From NCBI GenBank assembly GCA_030148325.1, contig JASBTR010000036.1, positions 1 through 53,807 of the forward strand: a DNA stretch of 53,807 bases, read 5' to 3'. Every line of letters starts with the position of its first letter. Positions within the stretch are counted from its first letter, which is position 1. Of this stretch, positions 37,698 to 46,309 are shown piece by piece. The notes below the pieces were generated by a model, which was not told the origin of the DNA, searched no databases, and saw nothing but the letters and a program-made list of their open reading frames with translations. The DNA comes from Gammaproteobacteria bacterium. Lineage in GTDB: Bacteria; Pseudomonadota; Gammaproteobacteria; UBA6429; Thiohalophilaceae. A program made the position numbers and the translations under genes.

Positions 37698-37756
37698 CAA
37701 TTATTTGTAGAGTTGTTGATTAATTGTTTTCAGTCAGGGTGTGCTCGCAAAGCTTT

Positions 37757-37783
37757 CCTGAGCATGATGCTGTTTTGCTCAGG
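37757..37783. terminator. Hairpin after dsbA
   Basis: CCTGAGCA (37757-37764) pairs with TGCTCAGG (37776-37783). No T-run follows on the plus strand, so this could be a rho-dependent end, an mRNA-stabilising stem, or chance. Confidence 0.3.
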
Positions 37784-37929
37784 ATTGCTATCAAGCCGAT
37801 GCCGCGTGAGAGCTGCATTTTAAAGAATCTTGTCGTCAGGCCGATAGGCAGCAGAGTGGCTTGAGTCTGACGACTGATTTTGCCCATGGTTTGCCGGGAT
37901 AAACATCTATCCAAAGGAGAACAACCTGC

Positions 37930-39561
37930 ATGAAGGCATCTGAACTCTTCATTAAATGTCTCGAGAACGAAGGCGTGGAATATATTTTTGGCATCCCGGG
38001 TGAGGAAAATCTGGATGTCATGGATGCGCTGCTGGATTCGTCTATTAAATTTGTAACTACCCGGCATGAACAAGGCGCGGCTTTTATGGCGGATGTCTAT
38101 GGCCGTCTCACTGGTAAGGCCGGCGTTTGTCTGGCAACCCTGGGGCCGGGCGCGACCAATCTTGTGACCGGTGTGGCGGACGCCAATATGGATCATGCTC
38201 CGGTGGTAGCGATTGCCGGGCAGGCCAGTACCCAGCGTCTGCACAAGGAGTCACATCAGGTGCTGGATCTTCAACTGATGTTTCAGCCTATTACCAAATA
38301 TTCTTCACGGCTGCTGACGCCTAATATTATCAGCGAAGTGGTGCGCAAGGCCTTCAAGGTGGCGCAGACGGAAAAAACCGGTGCCTGTTTTATCGAATTT
38401 CCGGAAAACATCGCCGAAATGGAAGTAGAGGATGTGCCGCTTGCGGTCAAGCAACCGGCTATTCCCGAACCACCGCGTGAAAAGGTAGAGCAGGCGGCGC
38501 ATGTGATTTCCAACGCTAAGAATCCGATTATCCTGGCGGGAAATGGCGTTGTGCGTAATAAAGCATGGGCGCAGTTGGCGGATTTTGCTGAACGTTTGCG
38601 CATCCCGGTGGCCAATACGTTTATGGCCAAGGGGATCATTCCCTTCAAGCACCCCATGGCCCTGGGCAGTGCCGGCCTGCAGGCCAACGACTATATCAGT
38701 TGTGGTTTCAGCAAGGCCGATGTGATTATTTGTATCGGTTATGATCTGGTGGAATACCATCCCTATCTCTGGCACCCGAGCAAGGATCGCATCATCGTCC
38801 ATATCGATCAGTCTCCGGCTGAGGTGGATGCCTATTATCCGGTAAATGTTGGTGTGGTGGGTGATATCAAACATTCATTGCTGAGTATCATGGAGGTTGC
38901 CTCGCCGGCCACCGGTAATACCATGCGCGCCCTGCGCGATGCCCTGATCGAAGATATGAACAGTTTCAAGGATGATAACCAGGTGCCGATGAAGCCGCAG
39001 AAGATTATCTGGGATTTGCGTACGGCAATGGCGATGGAAGACATCGCCATATCTGATGTAGGTGCGCACAAGATGTGGATGTCGCGCATGTTCAGGTGTG
39101 AGTTGCCGAATACCTGTTTAATCTCCAATGGTTTTGCCAGTATGGGGATTGCCGTTCCCGGGGCAATTGGCGCCAGGCTGGCCTACCCTGATCGCGGCGT
39201 GGTTGCAGTTACCGGTGATGCCGGTTTCATGATGAATTCACAGGAAATCGAAACCGCATTGCGGCTGAAGACGCCAATTGTGATTCTGATCTGGAGCGAT
39301 AGCGCCTATGGTCTTATCGAATGGAAGCAGATGAATCAGTTCGGACGCAAGTCCAATATTGATTTTACTAACCCGGATTTTGTTATGTATGCTGAATCCT
39401 TTGGTGCCAAAGGTTATCGCATCGAACGGGGTGAAGATCTGTTGCCAACACTGAAAAAAGCGCTGGCCGACAATACTGTCAGTATCATTGATTGTCCGGT
39501 TGATTACAGTGAAAACCTCAAACTGACCAGCAAACTGGGTGAAATGGTCTGCCCGATTTAA
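37930..39561 (+). CDS. Thiamine-diphosphate enzyme, acetolactate synthase large-subunit type (AlsS/IlvB-like)
   Basis: This is a 543-residue enzyme of the pyruvate oxidase/acetolactate synthase family. The catalytic Glu is E47 in R-H-E-Q-G-A-A. The ThDP-Mg motif begins G-D-A-G-F-M-M-N and ends S-D-S-A-Y-G-L-I-E-W-K. The Y-G-L-I-x-W-K pattern and the absence of an adjacent small regulatory subunit point to the catabolic (AlsS-like) form rather than biosynthetic IlvB. No acetolactate decarboxylase gene is nearby, so the product's fate is unclear. A strong AAAGGAGA ribosome site precedes the ATG. It interrupts the dsbA-EEP-dgcP order known from Pseudomonas. Confidence 0.88.
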   Translation: MKASELFIKCLENEGVEYIFGIPGEENLDVMDALLDSSIKFVTTRHEQGAAFMADVYGRLTGKAGVCLATLGPGATNLVTGVADANMDHAPVVAIAGQASTQRLHKESHQVLDLQLMFQPITKYSSRLLTPNIISEVVRKAFKVAQTEKTGACFIEFPENIAEMEVEDVPLAVKQPAIPEPPREKVEQAAHVISNAKNPIILAGNGVVRNKAWAQLADFAERLRIPVANTFMAKGIIPFKHPMALGSAGLQANDYISCGFSKADVIICIGYDLVEYHPYLWHPSKDRIIVHIDQSPAEVDAYYPVNVGVVGDIKHSLLSIMEVASPATGNTMRALRDALIEDMNSFKDDNQVPMKPQKIIWDLRTAMAMEDIAISDVGAHKMWMSRMFRCELPNTCLISNGFASMGIAVPGAIGARLAYPDRGVVAVTGDAGFMMNSQEIETALRLKTPIVILIWSDSAYGLIEWKQMNQFGRKSNIDFTNPDFVMYAESFGAKGYRIERGEDLLPTLKKALADNTVSIIDCPVDYSENLKLTSKLGEMVCPI

Positions 39562-39605
39562 ATAGTATCGATGGGCGAAAGCAAATTATTCTGGAACAGG
39601 AAAGC

Positions 39606-40445
39606 ATGATGTCCGAGCAGAAATCAGCAGCCCAGATTTTGCGTGTTATGAGTTATAACATACAGGTGGGGATTGCTACGTCCCGAGCACGCCATTATCT
39701 GACCGGAAGCTGGAAACATTTTCTGCCCAGTTCACAGCGCCTGCCCAACCTGGATCGTGCGGCAAAGCTGATTCAGAAATATGATATCGTTGGCTTGCAG
39801 GAACTGGATGCCGGTAGCCTGCGCAGTAATTTCATCAACCTTGCCGAGTATCTTGCCGAGCGTGCGGATTTCCCCTACTGGTATCATCAGGTCAATCGTA
39901 ACCTGGGTCAGTTGGCGCAACATAGCAATGCCTTTCTCAGTCATTTCAAACCAGACCGTGTCGAAAATCTCAAGCTGCCGGGGATTATTCCTGGACGTCA
40001 GGCGATCATGGCCGTATTTGAATCGGAGCGTGATGCGTTAGCCGTGTTTATTCTGCATCTTGCTTTGGGCAAGCGAGCACGGATCCGGCAACTGGACTAT
40101 ATCGCCGAGCGTGTCAGCGGCTATCCCCATGCTATTGTTATGGGTGATCTGAATTGTCGTAGCGACAGTCAGGAAATGCAACTGCTGTTCAGGAAGACAC
40201 AACTGCGAGAACCGACTGATAAAATGTGCACCTTTCCCAGCTGGTGTCCGCAGCATCATATCGACCACATCCTGGTAAGCGCGGATCTGACAGTAAAAAA
40301 AACCTGCGCCCTGCGCCATGAAGTTTCTGACCATCTGCCGTTAACTATGGAAATAGAATTGCCTTCAACGATTAAACTGAATCGTCATACTCATCAGGGA
40401 CTGTCGCTGGAAAATTATTTGGCTCGTTCTATAATTTCCATATGA
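39606..40445 (+). CDS. Endonuclease/exonuclease/phosphatase (EEP) family protein
   Basis: This 279-residue cytoplasmic protein has the EEP fold. Visible active-site pieces are S-Y-N-I-Q-V-G near the N-terminus, Q-E-L-D (metal-binding Glu), G-D-L-N-C (the general Asp/Asn pair) and a C-terminal S-D-H-L-P-L. It is equivalent by position to the protein between dsbA and dgcP in Pseudomonas, whose substrate is not established. Its stop overlaps the start of the diguanylate cyclase gene (ATGA), so the two are translationally coupled. Two adjacent ATGs (39606, 39609) are possible starts. Confidence 0.88.
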   Translation: MMSEQKSAAQILRVMSYNIQVGIATSRARHYLTGSWKHFLPSSQRLPNLDRAAKLIQKYDIVGLQELDAGSLRSNFINLAEYLAERADFPYWYHQVNRNLGQLAQHSNAFLSHFKPDRVENLKLPGIIPGRQAIMAVFESERDALAVFILHLALGKRARIRQLDYIAERVSGYPHAIVMGDLNCRSDSQEMQLLFRKTQLREPTDKMCTFPSWCPQHHIDHILVSADLTVKKTCALRHEVSDHLPLTMEIELPSTIKLNRHTHQGLSLENYLARSIISI

Positions 40446-42256
40446 GCGACAAAGGCAGCCGCAAAGCTGATTTATGGCAAAGAAAGTATTATCAAAGCCT
40501 GGATGAGATGGAAGAAAAAGAAAAGCAGTGGCAAGAGCTTGAATCTCTGTTGCGTCTGTTGGCGTTGCGTTTGACCTTACTCTCTGATGCCAGTGATGAA
40601 CAGATGGAAGAAAAACTGGACAAGCTGCGCAGTAATCTTCGCTATGAAGATAATACCCTCAAATTCCAGCCCCTGATCGCTGATATTTCAGCAACCATTG
40701 CCAGCGCCAACTCAGAAATAAAAGTTAAAAAGGTCGACCATGAAGCGCAGTTTGCCAGAGTCCTGGCCAGCTTGCTGGATGAATTTAAAATTCCACCTGT
40801 TTTACAGCGACAGGAAAAGCATGTCCGCAAATGCTTCGGACAGGCAAAATCTGAAAAAGACATTGCCGGGTTGATTAAAGATATGGCTGAGCTTCTTGAT
40901 TTAACTATCGAGCATCGGCTCGGAGAAAAACGTGATGCTGTGGATGCAGGGGCAGGTAATGAACAGTCTGGGGAGCCAATAAAAGAAAAGGCAGAAGAAA
41001 AAACAGGCTTCCTGAAGAAATTTTTTTCACCGGCAAAAAGCAAAGCAGAAGAAGCTTTGCGAACCCCAAAAACCGAAATACAGGAAGATGTTACCGAAAC
41101 AGACGCTGTTGCAGATAACCCCCTGCCTGATGGTTCTGTAGATAGTGATGTCGACATCAAGACCAGGCAGAATACAGGTGATGAATCAACCACGCTATTA
41201 TCAGCCGAGGATATTCATCATGTGGCTGGCCTGCTGATCGAATTGCTGGAAAAGCTCGAATTGCCAGAAGATCTTTCTGTCGAGGCAGGATTAATATGTC
41301 AGCGTCTGGAATCCTGTGATGAGCAGAAAAATCTGTTGCAGGGGATCGAAACAACAGCAGCACTGGTGGCTGTAGCTCATAGCCGTATACTGGATGAGAA
41401 AAAGGAACTGGAAGCCTTTTTGCAACAACTGACGGAAAGGCTACAGGAAATCGATACGGACTTACAGGAAACAGTGCGCCTGCAACAACTTTCGATTAAA
41501 GGATCACAGCAAGTTAATGCGGCAGTTGAAGATCAAGTGCGCGGCATTGAACAGTCAGTGGAGGAGGCCAGTGATCTGACTATGCTACAAACAGATATAC
41601 AGTCACGGGTGATTATTATTCGTGATCATATGGACAGTTTTTTGCAGGCCGAGCTATTGCGTGACAGGCAAAGCGGCAATATTTCCGAGCGCCTCAGAAA
41701 AGAATTAGCTGAAGCAGAACAGACAATCGAAGTGCTGTGCAAGCAGCTTGAGACAGAACGTGAGCAGTCAATGAGGGATGCCCTGACCAGCCTGTTTAAC
41801 CGCAAGGCTTATGATCAATATATTAACGACGAGCTGGCGCGATTCAGGCGATATGCATCACCCTTCGTGCTGGCGGTATGGGATGTGGATTGTTTCAAGG
41901 CAGTGAATGATAAGTACGGTCATGCTGCCGGTGATAAGGTACTCAAAATTATCGCCGATATTATTGCGGAAAATACCCGGGAAACAGATATTGTGGTACG
42001 CTATGGTGGCGATGAGCTCGCCATTATAATGCCGGAAACAAAAATCGGAGTGGCACATACATCACTGAACAAGCTGAGAAAAATTATTCAAAGTTGCGCC
42101 TTCCACTTTCGTGGCCAGCGTGTCGAGGTTACCGTATCTTGCGGTATAACTGAAAGCCGGGAAAATGATACACCTGAGTCTATTTTTCAGCGTGCCGACA
42201 GTGGTTTATATGAGGCAAAAGAGAAGGGACGTAATCGCTGTGAAATAGTCGAGTAA
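40442..42256 (+). CDS. dgcP: DgcP-like diguanylate cyclase
   Basis: The 604-residue soluble protein has a long N-terminal region rich in coiled coil (about 1-430), including an acidic, low-complexity linker around 165-250. A C-terminal GGDEF domain follows, with an intact R-Y-G-G-D-E-L near residue 520. The start of the protein (R-K-Y-Y-x-x-L-D-E-M-E-E-K-E) and the gene order match DgcP of Pseudomonas aeruginosa, which sits at the cell pole with FimV and links c-di-GMP to surface behaviour. The orthologous function is inferred, not shown. Confidence 0.88.
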   Translation: MSDKGSRKADLWQRKYYQSLDEMEEKEKQWQELESLLRLLALRLTLLSDASDEQMEEKLDKLRSNLRYEDNTLKFQPLIADISATIASANSEIKVKKVDHEAQFARVLASLLDEFKIPPVLQRQEKHVRKCFGQAKSEKDIAGLIKDMAELLDLTIEHRLGEKRDAVDAGAGNEQSGEPIKEKAEEKTGFLKKFFSPAKSKAEEALRTPKTEIQEDVTETDAVADNPLPDGSVDSDVDIKTRQNTGDESTTLLSAEDIHHVAGLLIELLEKLELPEDLSVEAGLICQRLESCDEQKNLLQGIETTAALVAVAHSRILDEKKELEAFLQQLTERLQEIDTDLQETVRLQQLSIKGSQQVNAAVEDQVRGIEQSVEEASDLTMLQTDIQSRVIIIRDHMDSFLQAELLRDRQSGNISERLRKELAEAEQTIEVLCKQLETEREQSMRDALTSLFNRKAYDQYINDELARFRRYASPFVLAVWDVDCFKAVNDKYGHAAGDKVLKIIADIIAENTRETDIVVRYGGDELAIIMPETKIGVAHTSLNKLRKIIQSCAFHFRGQRVEVTVSCGITESRENDTPESIFQRADSGLYEAKEKGRNRCEIVE

Positions 42257-42490
42257 GCTGGACGCATTTTGTCATCAGGTGTAATCAGTCGCTGGTTTTC
42301 ATAATACTCCATCCTGGGCTAGAAAAAACGATTCCCCTATCCTTCTTGAGTGATTAAATGCCCGCCTGAATCAGCCGTGCAATAAACCGGCACCTTGATA
42401 TTATTCAATATAATAATAGAGTCGCATAGTCTGTTAAACTTACAGATTAAATTAAGATGTAATTAAAATTCACCTGACAGGAAACGATTG

Positions 42491-43093
42491 ATGACTGATT
42501 TATTTAATGAAAAATCCAGAGATTGGGACGCTAATGAGATGGTAGCAATGCTTTCATCCGCTATTGGTTCGGCAATATTAAAAAATATTTCGTTGCATGA
42601 TCAAATGCAGGTGATGGATTTTGGTGCGGGAACGGGTTTGATTAGTTCTCAAATTGCACCGCGGGTAAAAAAAATTCTTGCCGTAGACACATCCTCAGCA
42701 ATGTTAAATAAACTGCTTTCCAAACCTGAGCTGCATGACAAGGTGCAAGCTGTCTGCCAGGATATTATAGATAAACCTGTAGCTGAGAAGGTTGACTTAA
42801 TCGTTAGTGCCATGGCGATGCACCACGTAAAAGACACCGCCAGACTGATTCAGCGATTTGCCGAACATTTGAACACGGAGGGCCTGCTTGCCCTGGCTGA
42901 TCTCGATAAAGAAGATGGCAGTTTTCATCCCGCTGATACGGAAGGGGTATTTCATCATGGTTTTGAGAGGGATGAATTGCAGGGCATACTGGAAAAACAG
43001 GGCTTTGGGGAGGTTAAATTCTCGACTGCCCATACTATAAATAAAGAAGAAAATGTTTTTCCGGTATTCCTGCTAACGGCTAAAAAAATATGA
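42491..43093 (+). CDS. Class I SAM-dependent methyltransferase
   Basis: The 200-residue protein has the Rossmann-type SAM motif D-F-G-A-G-T-G, an acidic V-D-T-S-S-A-M motif II, and the S-A-M-A-M-H-H-V post-motif typical of small-molecule methyltransferases. The substrate is unknown. The start at ATG 42491 follows a good AGGAAA ribosome site. Its last four bases overlap the purT start (ATGA), so purT is probably translated with it. About 230 bp of A/T-rich sequence precede it. Confidence 0.82.
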   Translation: MTDLFNEKSRDWDANEMVAMLSSAIGSAILKNISLHDQMQVMDFGAGTGLISSQIAPRVKKILAVDTSSAMLNKLLSKPELHDKVQAVCQDIIDKPVAEKVDLIVSAMAMHHVKDTARLIQRFAEHLNTEGLLALADLDKEDGSFHPADTEGVFHHGFERDELQGILEKQGFGEVKFSTAHTINKEENVFPVFLLTAKKI

Positions 43094-44268
43094 AAATAGG
43101 GACACCATTATCGGCTACGGCGACGCGCGTTCTTTTCTGTGGCGGGGGTGAGCTGGCCAAAGAAGTTGTGATTGAGTTACAGCGTCTGGGTGCTGAAGTG
43201 ATTGTTGTCGATCGCTATGAACATGCGCCGGCCATGCAGGTCGCCCATCGCAGCCATGTAATCAACATGCTGGATGCTGACGCCCTTCGGCGGGTGATCA
43301 TTGCCGAACAGCCGCATTATATCGTGCCTGAAATTGAAGCTATCGCAACAGAAACACTGGTAGAGCTGGAGCAGGAAGGTTTTAACATTATACCTACCGC
43401 GCGGGCGGCAAATCTGACCATGAATCGTGAAGGTATCCGGCGCCTGGCGGCGGAAGAGCTGGGGCTTAAAACCTCGCCCTTCAAGTTTGCCGAGAACAAA
43501 GAAGAGTATCTTGCCGCCGTAAGGGATATTGGTATTCCCTGCGTGGTTAAGCCGATTATGAGTTCGTCGGGCAAAGGCCAGAGCAGCATACATTCTGAAG
43601 ATGACATTGAAAAAACCTGGACCTATGCGCAGCAGGGCGGGCGCAGCGGTGAGGGCAAGGTGATAGTTGAAGGCTTTGTCGAATTTGACTACGAGATTAC
43701 CCTGCTAACGGTACGCTGCGTTAACGGTACCCTGTTTTGTAAACCTATTGGTCATAAACAGATAGAGGGTGATTACCGTGAATCCTGGCAGCCTCAGGTA
43801 ATGAGTCCGGGGCTTGAGAAAAAAGCCATGCAAATTGCTCAAACCATTACCGACAAGCTGGGTGGCTGGGGCTTGTTTGGAGTGGAGCTGTTTATTAAAG
43901 GTGATGATGTTTATTTTAGTGAAGTTTCACCGCGCCCGCATGATACCGGACTGGTGACGTTAATTTCACAGGATTTATCCGAATTTGCCCTGCACGCCCG
44001 CGCCATTCTAGGCCTGCCCATCCCCGCTATTCGCCAGTTTGGCAACAGTGCTTCATCTGTGATCCTGGTCAGGGGGGAATCGTCACAGGTGGAATTTGGC
44101 AATCTGGAAAAGGTGTTGATGGAAGCCGATACCCAGCTCAGGTTATTTGGCAAACCCAAAGTTAAAAGCCAGCGTCGCATGGGGGTGGTTCTGGCTCTGG
44201 GGGATTCGATTGATGAGGCTCGCGACAAGGCCAGACGAGGTTCTGAAGCGGTGACGGTTCAATTGTAG
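43090..44268 (+). CDS. purT: Formate-dependent phosphoribosylglycinamide formyltransferase PurT
   Basis: PurT makes formyl-GAR in purine synthesis directly from formate and ATP, without folate. The 392-residue ATP-grasp enzyme has the N-terminal G-G-G-E-L-A-K-E motif, the [12 protein letters not shown] phosphate loop, and the H-D-T-G-L-V-T-L active-site segment. Length is normal. It is coupled to the upstream methyltransferase by ATGA overlap and converges on pyrE. Confidence 0.97.
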   Translation: MKIGTPLSATATRVLFCGGGELAKEVVIELQRLGAEVIVVDRYEHAPAMQVAHRSHVINMLDADALRRVIIAEQPHYIVPEIEAIATETLVELEQEGFNIIPTARAANLTMNREGIRRLAAEELGLKTSPFKFAENKEEYLAAVRDIGIPCVVKPIMSSSGKGQSSIHSEDDIEKTWTYAQQGGRSGEGKVIVEGFVEFDYEITLLTVRCVNGTLFCKPIGHKQIEGDYRESWQPQVMSPGLEKKAMQIAQTITDKLGGWGLFGVELFIKGDDVYFSEVSPRPHDTGLVTLISQDLSEFALHARAILGLPIPAIRQFGNSASSVILVRGESSQVEFGNLEKVLMEADTQLRLFGKPKVKSQRRMGVVLALGDSIDEARDKARRGSEAVTVQL

Positions 44269-44276
44269 GGTGTAGG

Positions 44277-44297
44277 TGGGCACGGTGTTTGTGCCCA
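44277..44297. terminator. Hairpin between purT and pyrE
   Basis: TGGGCAC (44277-44283) pairs with GTGCCCA (44291-44297) between convergent genes. No T-run follows directly, although one lies about 30 bases on. It is a possible shared transcription end. Confidence 0.35.
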
Positions 44298-44346
44298 GCC
44301 TGCCCGGCTTTGTGAATTGTGCGTTTTTTGTGTTTAAACGTTTTTC

Positions 44347-44988
44347 TCAAACCCCGTACTGCTTACGATAGGCGCGTACGGCCTCCAGTTTATCCTGCAT
44401 CTCCGGTTTTTCTTCGAGGTAGCTGATCAGGTGTTCGAGCCTGATGATGCTCAGTACCGGAATATTGTATTGCTGCTCCACTTCCTGAATGGCGGACAGT
44501 TCGCCCGTTCCCTTTTCCTGCCGATCCAGGGCGATGATAACGCCTGCGGGGCTGGCATTGGCCTGTTCGATGATGTGCATGGATTCACGGATAGCGGTAC
44601 CGGCAGTGATCACGTCATCGATGATCAGCACCTTGCCAGCTAGCGGTGCACCGACGATGTTGCCGCCTTCGCCGTGATCCTTGGCCTCCTTTCGATTAAA
44701 ACAATAGGCCACATCCTGCTGGTGGTGCTCGGCCAGGGCGACGGTGGTGACCGCCGCCAGGGGGATGCCTTTATAGGCCGGGCCGAACATCACATCATAG
44801 TCAAGCTCACTATCGACAAGGGCTGCAGCGTAAAACTGTCCCAGCCGGGCCAGTGAGCGGCCGGAATTAAACAGCCCGGCATTGAAAAAATAGGGACTGG
44901 TGCGTCCGGATTTCAGTTTGAACTCGCCGAAGCGCAGGACGTTCAGTGAGAGGGCGAATTCGATAAAGTCTTTCTGGTATTGGCGCAT
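44347..44988 (-). CDS. pyrE: Orotate phosphoribosyltransferase
   Basis: PyrE joins orotate to PRPP in pyrimidine synthesis. The 213-residue protein has the PRPP loop [13 protein letters not shown], the catalytic flexible loop [12 protein letters not shown], and G-P-A-Y-K-G-I-P-L. It is divergent from the exonuclease III gene, the same pairing as pyrE and crc in Pseudomonas. Confidence 0.97.
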   Translation of the reverse strand: MRQYQKDFIEFALSLNVLRFGEFKLKSGRTSPYFFNAGLFNSGRSLARLGQFYAAALVDSELDYDVMFGPAYKGIPLAAVTTVALAEHHQQDVAYCFNRKEAKDHGEGGNIVGAPLAGKVLIIDDVITAGTAIRESMHIIEQANASPAGVIIALDRQEKGTGELSAIQEVEQQYNIPVLSIIRLEHLISYLEEKPEMQDKLEAVRAYRKQYGV

Positions 44989-45075
44989 GATGATCAGAGA
45001 TTTGGGTGGCAGGTGAAGACAGAGCGGTTTTTCAGCAGGTATGATACACCTTTTTCAAATTCCCGGAAAACAGAC

Positions 45076-45855
45076 ATGCGTGTAATTACGGCAAATGTTA
45101 ATGGTATTCGCGCCGCCGCGAAAAAAGGCTTCTTCGACTGGCTCAAAGAGCAGAATGCCGATGTGGTATGTATTCAGGAAACCAGGGCGCAGGAACACCA
45201 GCTTGATGACAGCCTGTTCTATCCCGAAGGTTATCACTGTTATTATTTTGATGCCGAGAAAAAAGGTTACAGCGGGGTGGCGATTTATTCGCACCAGGAA
45301 CCGGAGGCCATTACTACCGGACTGGGCTGGAAACATGCGGATAAGGAAGGTCGCTATATTCAGATCGATCTGGGCAAATTGAGCATTGCGTCTTTATACC
45401 TTCCTTCCGGCTCCTCCAGCGAGCAACGCCAGGCCAATAAACTGAAATTCATGGATGACTTTCTTGAGGATCTCAAAGCCATGCGGCGCCAGCGGCGTGA
45501 ATTTATCATTTGTGGTGATTTCAACATCGTGCATAAGGAAATCGATATCAAAAACTGGAAAAGTAATCAGAAAAATTCCGGCTGTACGCCACAGGAACGC
45601 GCCTGGCTGGACAGGTTGTTTAATGAAGTGGGCTTCGTCGATGCTTTTCGAGAAGTCAATAAAGAAGCCGGTCAGTACACCTGGTGGTCAAATCGCGGCA
45701 ATGCGTGCGCCAATAATGTTGGTTGGCGTATTGATTACCAGATTATTAGCCCAGGCTTAAAGGATAAGGTCAGGGCCGCATTTATTTACAAGGAAAAGTG
45801 GTTCTCCGACCATGCACCGCTGATTATTGATTATGATGATAGTATTGCAGGGTGA
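45076..45855 (+). CDS. xthA: Exodeoxyribonuclease III at the crc locus
   Basis: The 259-residue EEP enzyme acts as an AP endonuclease and 3' exonuclease in base-excision repair. Catalytic residues are intact: N7 in A-N-V-N-G, E35 in Q-E-T-R, the G-D-F-N-I pair, and S-D-H-A-P-L. In Pseudomonas the protein at this locus is Crc, a translation-repression cofactor of the same family and length that has lost these residues. Here the enzyme should be active. The ATG at 45076 matches the family's N-terminus; upstream in-frame codons to 44980 would overlap pyrE and do not resemble it. Confidence 0.93.
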   Translation: MRVITANVNGIRAAAKKGFFDWLKEQNADVVCIQETRAQEHQLDDSLFYPEGYHCYYFDAEKKGYSGVAIYSHQEPEAITTGLGWKHADKEGRYIQIDLGKLSIASLYLPSGSSSEQRQANKLKFMDDFLEDLKAMRRQRREFIICGDFNIVHKEIDIKNWKSNQKNSGCTPQERAWLDRLFNEVGFVDAFREVNKEAGQYTWWSNRGNACANNVGWRIDYQIISPGLKDKVRAAFIYKEKWFSDHAPLIIDYDDSIAG

Positions 45856-45936
45856 CGGCTGCTATCGGGAGTCGTTACTAAATTGATTCATTAACTAGTC
45901 AATCTCTTAAACTCCCAAAGTGAGATAGAAATATTT

Positions 45937-45956
45937 TTCTGACAGTTATGTCAGAA
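45937..45956. promoter_or_regulatory. Perfect dyad, possible operator or hairpin
   Basis: TTCTGACA, spacer GTTA, TGTCAGAA: an eight-base perfect inverted repeat 80 bp after the exonuclease gene and 350 bp before the porin. There is no T-run, so it is more likely an operator than a terminator. Confidence 0.4.
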
Positions 45957-46142
45957 GTCCATGTCTGCATGTTTGTGTTTAAAAATCGCAGATAAATGTC
46001 ATCGTCATAAAATATTATATTTCAGTCACATTCCTTTAATGTATTCGACGATGGATACCCCCTCCAGTTTGCTGCGGCGGTACCAGGAATTAAAGCTGGT
46101 TTTTAAACGAAAATATATCTAATAGTTTCAAGGAGATAAGAG

Positions 46143-46169
46143 TTGCATTGCTTAAAAACCGTACTTTAA
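46143..46169 (+). CDS. Possible eight-codon leader peptide
   Basis: A perfect AAGGAG (46130-46135) lies seven bases before TTG-CAT-TGC-TTA-AAA-ACC-GTA-CTT-TAA. The spacing is ideal for initiation. It could encode a tiny leader peptide in the porin mRNA, or be the remnant of a lost gene's start. Only the ribosome site and reading frame support it. Confidence 0.2.
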   Translation: MHCLKTVL

Positions 46170-46218
46170 TTGCATTCTCACAAAATCATCACGTTTTGGT
46201 CATGTTTGCTTAATATAC

Positions 46219-46236
46219 CTGACATAAAATCTTCAC
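46219..46236 (+). promoter_or_regulatory. Weak Pho-box-like sequence
   Basis: CTGACAT-AAAA-TCTTCAC matches the enteric Pho box (CTGTCAT-N4-CTGTCAY) at about ten of fourteen fixed positions. Other TGTCAT words lie farther upstream. It may indicate phosphate control of the porin, but the second half-site is poor and no good -10 follows. Confidence 0.25.
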
Positions 46237-46253
46237 ACTTTTTGAGCTGGGTG

Positions 46254-46278
46254 GTGGTGCTGCCTATTGCAGCATCAC
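46254..46278 (+). other. 5'-UTR hairpin of the porin mRNA
   Basis: GTGGTGCTGC (46254-46263) pairs with GCAGCATCAC (46269-46278) over loop CTATT, with one G-U pair. It sits 31 bases before the porin ATG. Such stems at the 5' end can protect abundant outer-membrane-protein mRNAs or take part in translation control. Confidence 0.4.
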
Positions 46279-46309
46279 GCCTATTCAGACTAAAACAGGA
46301 GCCAACTGA

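Larger units (their letters stand above)
45856..46309. other. 454-bp regulatory interval before the porin gene
   Basis: No sizeable gene is present. The interval holds a perfect eight-base dyad (45937-45956), an A/T-rich stretch with several TGTCAT/GTCACAT-like words near 45990-46032, a small frame with a good ribosome site (46143-46169), a weak Pho-box-like sequence (46219-46236), and a 10-bp hairpin just before the porin ATG. The long leader suggests regulated porin expression. Confidence 0.5.
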
